Shown here one piece after another: positions 8,347-15,411 of a stretch of DNA of 33,630 bases. The notes below the pieces were generated by a model. That model was not told the origin of the DNA. It ran no database searches and saw only the letters and a list, made by a program, of their open reading frames with translations. Within the stretch, counting starts at the first letter, position 1; each line of letters starts with the position of its first letter. The DNA lies in assembly GCF_000613865.1 (NCBI RefSeq), contig NZ_BAJU01000029.1, positions 1 through 33,630 of the forward strand, given 5' to 3'. This stretch comes from Acetobacter okinawensis JCM 25146 (lineage in GTDB: Bacteria > Pseudomonadota > Alphaproteobacteria > Acetobacterales > Acetobacteraceae). The translations under genes and the position numbers were made by a program.

Positions 8347-10139
8347 CTAGGCGATGACAATCCTGTCCCGTCCATCTTTTTTGGCCTGATAAAGCGCCAT
8401 GTCGGCCTTGCGGATAATGGCCGATGTTTCTTCTGGCAGAGACTTGTCCCACATGGCAATGCCAAAGGACATGGTTATCTTGCCAAGGGTGCGGCCATTA
8501 TAGTGCAGTTCCAAGCGGGACAGGTTGTTACGCAGGCTTTCCACCCGCTGGACAAGTGCATCCAGCGGGTGGGACGCGTGATGATAAGGAATTCCTCCCC
8601 CCCAAAGCGGCAGACAATATCCTCGCTTCTGAAGGAGTTCTGTATTTCGTTGGCAATGGTGCGCAGGACCATGTCACCGGCGTCATGCCCGAACTCGTCG
8701 TTAATATGCTTAAAATGGTCAATATCGGCCATAATCAGGCCAAGGGCAGTGTGGTTCCTGTTGGCTGTAGCAATTTCCGCGTTCAGGCTTTCTTCCATAT
8801 GTCTGCGGTTGTACAGGCCGGTCAGCGGGTCGTGGATTGTCTGTTCAAGCAGGTTTTTTTGCAGGTTCTGGTTCACCAGAGCAGAGGCTATGTTTTCCAC
8901 CAGTGCGACAAGGCGGAAGCGGTTTTCCTCCGCGACAAGGCTTTGCAGGTACAAAAGCCCAACGACCTCACCACTCGCAAACAGCGGCTCGCAATGGTAG
9001 ATGCTGACATCATTCCCCACATGCTGGCAGACCACATCTCCCCCGCTGGTGGAAACGGCATGGCTCTGCCCTAACCGCAATGCCCAGCATGATGACGGGT
9101 GCAGCACGTCGCATCCCACAGCAATGGCACCCCATTGTGCAATGCGCTCAAGCTGGTTGGTTGTGTGGTTGTACGTGTACAATGCGCCGGGAATGTTGGG
9201 CAGCACACGTGGCACAAATGCGCAGATAATGGCTGATAGTTCATTACTGGTGCGCGCGGCCTGCAAGCGGTGAGCCATTTCGCCCAGCAGTTCCATGGCT
9301 TCGTTGTTGCGTTTGAGCTCCGCGTTGGCCTGGAGCAGCTTATGGTCACTTGCCTCCTGCGCCTGCATGGCGGCGTCCATCCGCTCGGCCATGGTGTTGT
9401 AGCCCTGAGCCAGCATGTCAAACTCGGTGCAGCCCATTTTGTCATCCACGCGGGCTGCGCGGTTGCCGTTCCCAAAGTCGGCCATGGCGCGCACGATCAG
9501 GCTGACAGAGCGGCGCATGCCGTTAAGCACAAGATACAGGAGGCCATTGACCAGCAGCACAATAATCAGGCAGCCACCAAGGACCAGCTTTCTGTTCCAG
9601 CTGACATGGGCTTTGGCGGTTGCTTCCCGCGCAATGAGCAGTTCTTGTTCCGTCTGCCGGATTTCTTCCGCCTTTTGCACAATAATGGCCATGTCCACAC
9701 GGCCCTGCCCCAGAACAACGCGGGATCTGGCCTCTTCAAACCGTCCCTGACGGGCGAGTGCTATCTGCTTGGTCAGGGTGTCTATGCGTTCATTGGTGGC
9801 AATTTGCAGGCTTTGTGCGCGCTCGTGCTGGACAGGATTGTCCTGCACCAGTTGTTCCAGCATGTTGACCTTGGACAGAGCTGCGGCAACGCGGTCGTCA
9901 AAATCCTTGGCAAAGGACGGGTCGGTGGTCAGGAGGTAGCCCCGTTCCTCGGCCTGTGCCTCGCGCAGGTCGGACAGGGTCTCGGAGACGATTTCTGTAA
10001 TTTTCTGCTTGTGGGTGTTCCATTCAAAGCTGGCAATCATGCTGTTGGAGGCAGAAAGCAGCAGACCCGAGAGGCAGACCAGATTAACGCTGACAATGGA
10101 GCCGACAAAGACGATCCGAGATGTAAGGGAATGGAGCAA
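8347..10139 (-). CDS. Membrane diguanylate cyclase CHASE3-HAMP-GAF-GGDEF (frameshifted)
   Basis: Makes the second messenger cyclic di-GMP. Order: TM helix (about residues 8-30), periplasmic CHASE3-like sensor with EAQAEERGYLLT, second TM (about 187-210), HAMP (to about 262), GAF-like domain (about 290-430), then GGDEF. The catalytic motif is GGEEF (about 512-516). An RSED inhibitory I-site lies five residues before it, so product feedback is expected. About five codons after GGEEF the frame breaks at 8574-8577: one missing base there separates it from the remaining part (HPLDALVQRVESLRNN... MSFGIAMW... ADMALYQAKKDGRDRI) that ends at 8347. The start is a TTG at 10137-10139, because a stop lies shortly upstream and the next ATG would lose TM1. 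The signal sensed is unknown. Confidence 0.88.
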
Positions 10140-10148
10140 AATAATCTC

Positions 10149-10173
10149 TTTGCACTATAAAATTTTGTGCAAA
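10149..10173. promoter_or_regulatory. Inverted repeat just upstream of the diguanylate cyclase
   Basis: TTTGCAC at 10149-10155 is perfectly repeated inverted as GTGCAAA at 10167-10173 around an 11-base AT-only spacer. It lies 10-34 bases before the cyclase start and overlaps the -10 side of the promoter candidate, a position suited to a repressor operator or a 5' leader hairpin. Confidence 0.4.
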
Positions 10174-10199
10174 ATACAGTATCTATTTCATCCATTCAA
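10171..10199 (-). promoter_or_regulatory. Candidate sigma-70 promoter for the diguanylate cyclase
   Basis: On the minus strand TTGAAT (10194-10199) and TATTTT (10171-10176) are separated by exactly 17 bases, upstream of the TTG start at 10139. The match is moderate and was found by eye. Confidence 0.4.
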
Positions 10200-10474
10200 T
10201 TCTGTTTTAGATGTCTTGTAAGAATATTCTGTGACTATGCAGCCTGATTTAATTCATTATTAAAGATCAGATAAAGCCTTTACGTATAAGTTGTGGTGTC
10301 AGCTCCGGCCGGGGATTAATACTCCGCATGGATTGCACGGGGGGCATCCGCGCGTGGAACCATGGTCGGCAGGCCGGAGTTTACAGGGTGTGGGTGCCAT
10401 AATGGTGCCGCAAAAGTAGCCAAACCTCGCTGGGTAAAATTGCGTAGTGGCTTAGGCCCAAAGGAATAAATCTG
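10200..10474. other. Intergenic stretch without recognised gene
   Basis: This divergent gap between the cyclase and the RcnB-like gene holds no convincing open frame on either strand. Its first part is AT-rich (about 10200-10290) and probably carries promoters for both genes. The rest is mixed sequence in which I see no clear terminator, RNA or repeat. Confidence 0.4.
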
Positions 10475-10903
10475 GTGAATACAAAGCTCCTTGTCGCCGT
10501 TATGTTGAATGGCTTTTTACTGGCCGGGTCTTCTGCCTATGCGCAGGGCATGGGGCCGGGTGGCCCCGGTGGTGGCCCACAGGACCAGCGGGGTAATCCG
10601 GGCCTGCATAATCCGCCGCCATCACAGGGTGGACCGGGCCGTGGGCGTGGCGGCCGTGGCGGTCCGGGGTTTGATGGCGACCATTATGACATGAACCGAC
10701 GCTGGAAGCGTGGAGACCGCTATGACGGGCCAGTGAATAATCGCTGGTATGTGCAGGACTGGCGTAGCCAGCGCGGGCTGTATGCTCCACCGCCGGGTTA
10801 TCGCTGGATGCAGTATGGTAACCAGTTCCTGCTGACCAGCATTGCCAGTGGGGTTATTGCGGGTGTGGTCAGCGGTGTTATCTCCTCGGGTATGGCGCGC
10901 TGA
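10475..10903 (+). CDS. RcnB-family exported protein with Gly/Pro-rich linker
   Basis: Predicted periplasmic protein of 142 residues. It has a signal peptide (MNTKLLVAVMLNGFLLAGSS, cleavage near AYA-Q), a glycine/proline-rich low-complexity segment about 25-68, and a C-terminal RcnB-like domain (RWKRGDRYDG, VQDWRSQRGLYAPPPGYRWM, then a hydrophobic stretch with SIASGVIAGVVSGVI). The family is named after E. coli RcnB, which influences nickel/cobalt homeostasis, but most homologues are uncharacterised and often carry such Gly-rich inserts. The start is GTG 10475, with AAGGA at 10461-10465. Next to it are a manganese exporter and a zinc chaperone, so a link to metals is possible but unproven. Confidence 0.8.
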   Translation: MNTKLLVAVMLNGFLLAGSSAYAQGMGPGGPGGGPQDQRGNPGLHNPPPSQGGPGRGRGGRGGPGFDGDHYDMNRRWKRGDRYDGPVNNRWYVQDWRSQRGLYAPPPGYRWMQYGNQFLLTSIASGVIAGVVSGVISSGMAR

Positions 10904-10909
10904 GTGCGC

Positions 10910-10945
10910 GCACAGGCTGGTATCCGCCGGACTGCCAGCCTGTGC
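10910..10945 (+). terminator. Hairpin after the RcnB-like gene
   Basis: GCACAGGCTGG (10910-10920) pairs perfectly with CCAGCCTGTGC (10935-10945), beginning seven bases after the stop codon. No T-run follows, so it may be a weak or factor-assisted terminator or a 3' stabilising stem. Confidence 0.5.
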
Positions 10946-10955
10946 GGCCATGGTG

Positions 10956-11002
10956 TTATCCACAGATTCTGAGGATGCTTGCGTGGGTAAGCCTGTGGAT
11001 TA
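10956..11002. repeat. Inverted pair of DnaA-box-like 9-mers
   Basis: TTATCCACA at 10956-10964 is an exact DnaA-box consensus. TGTGGATTA at 10994-11002 is its inverted partner with one deviation (TAATCCACA on the other strand). The eight-base cores (ATCCACAG / CTGTGGAT) form a perfect inverted repeat. The pair lies just before the manganese riboswitch, probably in its promoter region. Confidence 0.45.
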
Positions 11003-11049
11003 AAAGCGAATAAACAAAGGGTTGCAATCCGGAGCGGTGCTTGGTAGGC

Positions 11050-11211
11050 ATCGCCCCGTCCTTGGGGAGTAGTTACCCTCAGTCATGAGGGGCCTTCATC
11101 AACACACTTGGCTTTCGGGCCATGGTGGAGGCAGCGTTTTGGTAGCAAAACGCCAGGCAAGACCAACGGCAGCGGAACCTCCAGATGTGGCCGGGGGAGT
11201 TCCGTCTGCCG
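11050..11211 (+). ncRNA. yybP-ykoY manganese riboswitch with downstream hairpin
   Basis: The leader of mntP carries the hallmarks of the Mn2+-sensing yybP-ykoY element: CTTGGGGAGTAG at 11061-11072, TCATCAACACACTTGG at about 11097-11112, a small GGC..TTTCG..GCC stem, a second stem-loop (GGCAGCGTTTTGGTAGC...) and the closing GGCAAGACC near 11155-11163. A long imperfect hairpin (CGGCAG at 11167-11172 with CTGCCG at 11206-11211, plus inner GGAA/TTCC and CTCC/GGAG) follows and is probably the expression platform. The gene behind it is a manganese exporter, exactly the expected target: Mn binding should switch it on. Confidence 0.9.
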
Positions 11212-11241
11212 TGTGAGTCTCTTGCGGCCCTTGGAATTTTC

Positions 11242-11829
11242 ATGACCGGTATTTTCACGCTGGGTATTCTTGGTCTCAGCCTGTCTGTTGATGCTTTTGC
11301 CGCAGCGGTTGGCAAAGGTGCAACAGTGCAGAACGCCCGTTTGAACGATGCTGTACGTATTGGTGCCGTGTTCGGTTTTTTTGAGGCGATAACCCCCGTC
11401 ATTGGCTGGGTGCTGGGGCTGGCACTCAGCACATGGATTGCCGCAGTCGATCACTGGATCGCGTTTGGCCTGCTTTTGGTTATTGGCGGCAACATGATCC
11501 GCCTTGCCTGTACAGGGCATGATGCAGATACCTCCGAACGCGATGTCAGGGAGGCCCGGCATAATCGTGGCGTGCTGGGGTTGGTGACAACAGCACTGGC
11601 CACCAGCATAGACGCAACGGCTGTGGGGGTCAGTCTGGGTGTTATGCGGGTGAATATTCTGGCGGCCTGTCTGGTCATTGGTGGGACGACTACGGTGGTG
11701 GCTACGCTGGGCGTTATTATTGGCCGGCATGCCAGCGTGTGGATCGGCCGTTATGCAGAAATTCTGGGGGGCATAGCCTTGATCGGTATTGGCTGCTCCA
11801 TTCTCTATACGCATCTGAGCGCACCATAA
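11242..11829 (+). CDS. mntP: MntP manganese efflux pump
   Basis: Inner-membrane manganese exporter of 195 residues with about six hydrophobic helices in two repeated halves. Characteristic pieces are GLSLSVDAFAAAVGKG near the N-terminus and the matching second-half motif TTALATSIDATAVGVSLG, each with a membrane-embedded aspartate. I chose ATG 11242 because the family starts directly with the first helix. The frame is open to 11185, but that would extend into the riboswitch hairpin. Control by the manganese riboswitch at 11050-11211 fits perfectly. The ribosome site is weak (GGAA), as expected if it is masked by leader structure. Confidence 0.93.
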   Translation: MTGIFTLGILGLSLSVDAFAAAVGKGATVQNARLNDAVRIGAVFGFFEAITPVIGWVLGLALSTWIAAVDHWIAFGLLLVIGGNMIRLACTGHDADTSERDVREARHNRGVLGLVTTALATSIDATAVGVSLGVMRVNILAACLVIGGTTTVVATLGVIIGRHASVWIGRYAEILGGIALIGIGCSILYTHLSAP

Positions 11830-11838
11830 TTCTGGTTG

Positions 11839-11868
11839 GGTGCGGCATGGTCCGGGCCATGCCGCACC
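11839..11868 (+). terminator. Perfect 12-bp hairpin after mntP
   Basis: GGTGCGGCATGG pairs with CCATGCCGCACC around a six-base loop, nine bases after the mntP stop. It lacks a T-run, but the stem is strong and well placed to end the mntP transcript. Confidence 0.55.
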
Positions 11869-11902
11869 GACAGGAGCGGGAGATTTCTTCTAGGCGATGA
11901 TT

Positions 11903-11920
11903 GTTATGTTATAATATTAC
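11903..11920. promoter_or_regulatory. Putative Zur operator with embedded TATAAT
   Basis: GTTATGTTATAATATTAC is a near-palindrome (14 of 18 positions symmetric) and resembles the zinc-uptake-regulator box (ATGTTATANTATAACAT type). It contains a perfect TATAAT -10 element at 11910-11915, so a bound repressor would block RNA polymerase. It lies 46 bases before the COG0523 GTPase gene, a common Zur target. Confidence 0.7.
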
Positions 11921-11965
11921 CTATATGGAGGAGGGTGACCTGTTACAAGCAGTAAGGCCCCGCTC

Positions 11966-13183
11966 ATGCCCAGCAGATTGCCCGTTACCGTTCTATCCGG
12001 TTTTCTAGGTGCCGGAAAAACAACGCTCCTTAATCATATCCTCAATAACCGTACCGGCCGACGTGTCGCGGTGATTGTGAATGACATGAGCGATGTGAAC
12101 ATTGATGCCGATCTGGTGCGTGGTGGCAGCAATTTATCCCGCACGGATGAAAAACTTGTTGAAATGAGCAACGGTTGCATCTGTTGCACCCTGCGCGATG
12201 ACCTTTTGCAAGAGGTGCAACGTCTGGCCAGCGAGGGACGGTTTGATTACCTGCTGGTGGAATCAACAGGCATTGCGGAGCCTCTACCGATTGCCGCAAC
12301 ATTCGAGTTCAGGGACGAAGAAGGACGCAGCCTGTCTGACATAGCCCGACTGGACACGATGGTGAGTGTTGTGGACGCAGTAAATTTATTGCGTGATTAC
12401 AGCTCAACGGATTTTCTCAGGGACCGGGGAGAGGTCGCGGGGGATGAGGATGACCGCGCGCTTGTGTCTCTTCTGGTTGAGCAGATCGAATTTGCTGATG
12501 TTGTGGTGCTGAACAAGGTCTCCAGCGCTACGGCGGAGCAGCGCATGGCTGCACGCCAGATTATTGCGAGCCTGAACCCCGATGCCGATATTGTAGAGGC
12601 GGACCATGGCGCTGTTCCTTTGGAACGGGTGCTGGATACGCACCGCTTTGATTACGAAAAAGCACATAAAAATCCGTTATGGTACAAAGAACTTTATGGT
12701 TTTTCTGATCATGTTCCCGAGACGGAAGAATATGGAATCCACAGCTTTGTCTTTCAGGCAAGGCGGCCTTTTGACCCTGTAAAGTTCAAGGCTTTTATTG
12801 ACCACTCATGGCCGGGCGTTGTGCGGGCCAAAGGTTACTTCTGGCTGGCAACGCGCCCTAGGTGGGTGGGTGAACTGGGGCAGGCGGGAGCACTGGTGCG
12901 CACCGAGGCCGCAGGGCACTGGTGGGTGGCCATTCCGCCTGAGCACTGGCCGGACGATAAGGAGTGGCAGGATATGCTGGTCTCCCGCTGGGACCGGGTG
13001 TACGGCGACCGACGGCAGGAAATGGTGTTCATTGGCACTCCGGCTATGGACGAGACCGCCATCAGCGCAGCTTTGAATGCATGTCTTGTGCCCGATACTG
13101 GGAAAACCCTTTTTGATGCGCAGGAGTTTGCGCACCTGCCAGACCCGTTTCCTGTCTGGCAGACAGAGCCTGCGGCACAATGA
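11966..13183 (+). CDS. COG0523 (CobW/ZigA-like) GTP-dependent zinc metallochaperone
   Basis: G3E-family GTPase of 405 residues thought to deliver zinc to client enzymes under zinc starvation. Visible motifs are the P-loop GFLGAGKTT (12-20), the metal-binding GCICC (Cys71, Cys73, Cys74), ESTGIAEP in the switch/Walker B region and a guanine-specificity motif in the variant form NKVS. The C-terminal CobW_C domain contains [13 protein letters not shown] and GHWWVA, typical of the YciC/ZigA branch. ATG 11966 follows AGTAAGG by eight bases. A Zur-type box upstream supports zinc control and makes a cobalamin role unlikely. The next gene overlaps its end by four bases (ATGA). Confidence 0.92.
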   Translation: MPSRLPVTVLSGFLGAGKTTLLNHILNNRTGRRVAVIVNDMSDVNIDADLVRGGSNLSRTDEKLVEMSNGCICCTLRDDLLQEVQRLASEGRFDYLLVESTGIAEPLPIAATFEFRDEEGRSLSDIARLDTMVSVVDAVNLLRDYSSTDFLRDRGEVAGDEDDRALVSLLVEQIEFADVVVLNKVSSATAEQRMAARQIIASLNPDADIVEADHGAVPLERVLDTHRFDYEKAHKNPLWYKELYGFSDHVPETEEYGIHSFVFQARRPFDPVKFKAFIDHSWPGVVRAKGYFWLATRPRWVGELGQAGALVRTEAAGHWWVAIPPEHWPDDKEWQDMLVSRWDRVYGDRRQEMVFIGTPAMDETAISAALNACLVPDTGKTLFDAQEFAHLPDPFPVWQTEPAAQ

Positions 13184-13515
13184 CCCACCAGTCGGCACAC
13201 ACCAACGAACGTACCCTGCGCCATGAGGTCTGGCGCAGGTATGATGGTAATGACTGGCAGGCGTTTGATGCGCTTCCACCGAGCATCAGACTGCGTGTGA
13301 GCCAGCACAGTTATGATGCATGGTCAGTGAATGTGCTGATGCTCTGGCGGCATTACAAGCGGAGCTATGGGCGCACAGTGCGGGCTGAAAAAGCGTTGAT
13401 CCGTTATCTGGATTATTGCGAACGGCTTGAGCGCGATGTGTTCGCTGCCCATTACGGGGAGCGGTATGGCATGGAACTGCCGCATCTGGCGGCGCAGGGG
13501 ACCGTGCAAAGGTAA
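13180..13515 (+). CDS. Uncharacterised small basic protein coupled to the COG0523 gene
   Basis: 111 residues, starting at ATG 13180 inside the stop of the metallochaperone gene (ATGA overlap), so it is translationally coupled and likely in the same zinc-controlled unit. It is rich in Arg, His, Tyr and Trp, with the block [20 protein letters not shown] followed by [18 protein letters not shown]. This recalls the small alphaproteobacterial domain of unknown function around a 'AFD-LPP-R' motif (I think DUF6525), but I could not verify it. There is no signal peptide or membrane helix. The role is unknown; the coupling suggests partnership with the GTPase or with its client. Confidence 0.8.
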   Translation: MTHQSAHTNERTLRHEVWRRYDGNDWQAFDALPPSIRLRVSQHSYDAWSVNVLMLWRHYKRSYGRTVRAEKALIRYLDYCERLERDVFAAHYGERYGMELPHLAAQGTVQR

Positions 13516-13563
13516 GGCGGTCTGCATGGCGACCTGTTGTAATGTCTTGGCCCGGTTGCTGGA

Positions 13564-13590
13564 GTATGTTAGAACAAAAATAGAACATAC
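13564..13590 (+). promoter_or_regulatory. LexA (SOS) box, GAAC-N7-GAAC
   Basis: GAAC at 13572-13575 and GAAC at 13583-13586 are spaced by exactly seven bases, the alphaproteobacterial LexA operator. The flanks also form a perfect inverted repeat (GTATGTT at 13564-13570, AACATAC at 13584-13590). It lies 18 bases before the small gene at 13608. Confidence 0.75.
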
Positions 13591-13607
13591 TGACGTGGGA
13601 GGCAAAT

Positions 13608-13856
13608 ATGGCCGTAGCCGAGCGTATCGTGTTTCAACCTTTTGTATGGCAGGGCGCGGCATTGCGGGCAGGTGCTCCGATTTTATGCCCCAACGTGGAT
13701 GATGCACGCAGGCGGGTGGACAAAATTCGGGCAGGTGTCCTGCGGGTGGCCGGTGCTGTTGTCGTACGCATGCAGGTGGATGAGGACATAGGCGATTACG
13801 GCGAGCCCGAATATCTGGAGCAGGTGGGGGATGTCCCCGCAGTGGAGGAGGACTGA
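13608..13856 (+). CDS. Small unknown protein under SOS control
   Basis: 82-residue soluble protein with no recognised domain, starting MAVAERIVFQPFVWQG and ending in an acidic tail (VDEDIGDYGEPEYLEQVGDV...EED). The start is well supported by GGGAGG at 13597-13602 five bases before ATG. The LexA-type box directly upstream predicts DNA-damage induction. It is not SulA, RecA, LexA, UmuD or ImuA, as far as I can see. A 33-codon frame overlaps its stop (TGATG). The strong ribosome site, the regulatory box and the normal amino-acid mix argue that it is a real gene; the function is unknown. Confidence 0.72.
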   Translation: MAVAERIVFQPFVWQGAALRAGAPILCPNVDDARRRVDKIRAGVLRVAGAVVVRMQVDEDIGDYGEPEYLEQVGDVPAVEED

Positions 13857-13957
13857 TGAACCCCACATCTGCGAAGGCAAGCGCCAGCAGCCAAACTGAC
13901 ACAGGGGTGATTGCGCAGAGGCAACACGATGTAGGAACTGGCGCATCTTCCTGCTAA
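13856..13957 (+). CDS. Possible 33-residue peptide coupled to the SOS gene
   Basis: ATG 13856 overlaps the TGA of the preceding gene and is preceded by GGAGGA, which is ideal for translational coupling. The peptide (MNPTSAKASASSQTDTG...) is polar and Ala/Ser/Thr-rich, with no hydrophobic helix. It ends at TAA 13955-13957. The ribosome site and overlap are the only evidence; it may equally be a chance frame. Confidence 0.3.
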   Translation: MNPTSAKASASSQTDTGVIAQRQHDVGTGASSC

Positions 13958-14020
13958 AGAGGGCGCGTAAAGGCAAGGGGCAACGCCCGGTCTGCCAGTG
14001 GATGGTAAAGGATTGTGTTT

Positions 14021-14506
14021 ATGGCTGTGCATTATGCCACGGTAACATGGGAGCAACTGCATCGGGATGCCCGGGCACTGGCGGCGGCTCTTGTGCCCAG
14101 AATGCCTTTTAAGGGTATTGTCGCGGTAACCCGTGGCGGGTTGATCCCCGCAGCCATTGCGGCAAGAGAGCTTGGATGCCGGCTGATCGAGACCATTTCG
14201 GTCGTGACATATGATGAAGAGGAAATGGGACAGCCCCAGATTATCAAATCCCCCGATGCCGCAGGGGATGGAGAAGGCTTCCTGATTATTGATGATCTGG
14301 TCGATTCCGGTGTGACCGCACGCTTTGTGCGTGAGCGCCTGCCCAAAGCCTATTTTGCCTGCCTGTATGCCAAACCAGCAGGTAAAGCCCTGACAGACCT
14401 GTTTATTACGGAAGTTCCGCAGGATACGTGGGTTCTGTTCCCGTGGGATACGGCTCCGTTGTTTGTGCCGCCACTGGTCAGCAACAAAAAAGAGTGTGCG
14501 GAGTAA
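14021..14506 (+). CDS. gpt: Xanthine(-guanine) phosphoribosyltransferase
   Basis: Salvages xanthine and guanine (and weakly hypoxanthine) to nucleotides using PRPP. The 161-residue protein aligns by eye with E. coli Gpt along its length: VTW near the start, AVTRGGLIPA (Arg38-Gly-Gly), the PRPP-binding loop IIDDLVDSG (89-97), AKPAGKALTD, and VPQDTWVLFPWD near the end. I chose ATG 14021, with AAAGGA eight bases upstream, rather than GTG 14015. It complements the purine permease/deaminase locus 8 kb away. Confidence 0.93.
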   Translation: MAVHYATVTWEQLHRDARALAAALVPRMPFKGIVAVTRGGLIPAAIAARELGCRLIETISVVTYDEEEMGQPQIIKSPDAAGDGEGFLIIDDLVDSGVTARFVRERLPKAYFACLYAKPAGKALTDLFITEVPQDTWVLFPWDTAPLFVPPLVSNKKECAE

Positions 14507-14564
14507 TTTTTTTAGCGCAGCAGGGTTGCCAGTTTGCGATTAGACGCCTAGTTTCCCGCTTGTT

Positions 14565-14641
14565 CGGGGCGTGGCGCAGCCTGGTAGCGCGCGTGTTTTG
14601 GGTACACGAGGCCCCCGGTTCGAGTCCGGGCGCCCCGACCA
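14565..14641 (+). tRNA. tRNA-Pro (anticodon TGG)
   Basis: 77-base cloverleaf with acceptor stem CGGGGCG/CGCCCCG, D-arm with AGCCTGGTAG, anticodon stem CGTGT/ACACG enclosing TTTGGGT (anticodon TGG), T-arm with GGTTCGAGTCC and an encoded CCA at 14639-14641. Confidence 0.96.
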
Positions 14642-14663
14642 TAAATAAAGCGGGAGGCACATC

Positions 14664-14969
14664 ATGCCAGCGCGTATTTATAAGCAGTCCAAGCCAGCAG
14701 GTCAGTCCGGCCTTATCGGCACCCGTCAGTGGGTGTTCGAGTACGGGCAAAGTGCTCCGCGCAAGCAGGATGCCCTTATGGGGTGGTCTGGCAGTGCGGA
14801 TACAAATTCCCAGCTTAGGCTTTTGTTTGAGACATGCGAGGCCGCAGTGGCCTATGCCCAGCGTGAGCAGATTGCTTACGAGGTGGAGCAGCCTGCGCAG
14901 CGCCTCCGTCGCCCCAAGGTTTATGCCGATAATTTTGGCTATACGCGGGTGCAGAACTGGACGCATTGA
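14664..14969 (+). CDS. NDUFS4-like NADH dehydrogenase (complex I) accessory subunit
   Basis: 101-residue protein of the ETC complex I subunit conserved region family (18-kDa NDUFS4 type), found in alphaproteobacteria and mitochondria. Recognisable blocks are MPARIYKQSKPAGQSG, TRQWVFEYG, DALMGWSGSADTNSQLRL, AVAYAQREQIAYEV and the C-terminal KVYADNFGYTRVQNWTH. ATG 14664 follows GGGAGG by six bases. It would sit at the peripheral arm of complex I and assist its assembly or stability. It stands alone between two tRNA genes, away from any nuo genes in this window. Confidence 0.93.
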   Translation: MPARIYKQSKPAGQSGLIGTRQWVFEYGQSAPRKQDALMGWSGSADTNSQLRLLFETCEAAVAYAQREQIAYEVEQPAQRLRRPKVYADNFGYTRVQNWTH

Positions 14970-15008
14970 TTTTTAGCCCTTTTCCCCTTATGCGGGAGGG
15001 GCTGTTTA

Positions 15009-15085
15009 GCGCCCTTAGCTCAGTTGGATAGAGCAACAGCCTTCTAAGCTGTGGGTCATTGGTTCGAATCCAATAGGGCGCACCA
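15009..15085 (+). tRNA. tRNA-Arg (anticodon TCT)
   Basis: 77-base cloverleaf: acceptor GCGCCCT/AGGGCGC, D-arm AGCTCAGTTGGATAGAGC, anticodon stem CAGCC/GGCTG-like with TCT in the loop (CTTCTAA), T-arm GGTTCGAATCC and an encoded CCA at 15083-15085. Confidence 0.96.
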
Positions 15086-15104
15086 GTTTTTTCAAGTCAA
15101 ATGC

Positions 15105-15332
15105 ATGATGATGGTCAGGGTGGGGTTATGCTCCGCCCTTTTTTGCATGATGCTGGGTGTAACGGCCTTGTTTATGGCGGGCTTTGTCAGCTTTCTCTGC
15201 TTGCACGTGCTGAGAGAGGCCTTGAGCCTGTATCTGCCGCAGCCACAACCTATGTGGGCATCGAATTCCCAAACGTCTTTTGCAAGGTTCGTTGTCTTGC
15301 AAAGCCCGTCTGGGCAGGGGCGGGAAAAATAA
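15105..15332 (+). CDS. Doubtful small membrane peptide
   Basis: Between tRNA-Arg and the cysE terminator (about 325 bases) the only frame with protein-like character is this 75-codon one. It starts MMMVRVGLCSALFCMMLG and has one long hydrophobic segment, followed by a polar tail. No ribosome site precedes it and I know no homologue, so it may be chance. I see nothing else coding in this stretch. Confidence 0.2.
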   Translation: MMMVRVGLCSALFCMMLGVTALFMAGFVSFLCLHVLREALSLYLPQPQPMWASNSQTSFARFVVLQSPSGQGREK

Positions 15333-15354
15333 GGCAGAGCGTCTTTATGCGGGA

Positions 15355-15395
15355 GAAAAAACACGTAGGAGCAGGTGCCGCCGTGCTCCCACGTG
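15355..15395 (-). terminator. Intrinsic terminator of cysE
   Basis: On the minus strand CACGTGGGAGCA pairs with TGCTCCTACGTG (one wobble) around a ten-base loop and is followed by a run of six or more T (complement of the A-run at 15355-15361), 17 bases after the cysE stop. Confidence 0.85.
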
Positions 15396-15411
15396 GGTTT
15401 TGGGTCTTGGG

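Noticed and set aside
9270-10160. 296-codon plus-strand frame opposite the diguanylate cyclase
   Set aside because: It is antisense to well-defined CHASE3, TM and HAMP segments.
11925-12008. Small upstream frame (ATG 11925) before the COG0523 gene
   Set aside because: The ATG overlaps the GGAGG itself and the frame runs into the gene out of phase; it is probably chance.
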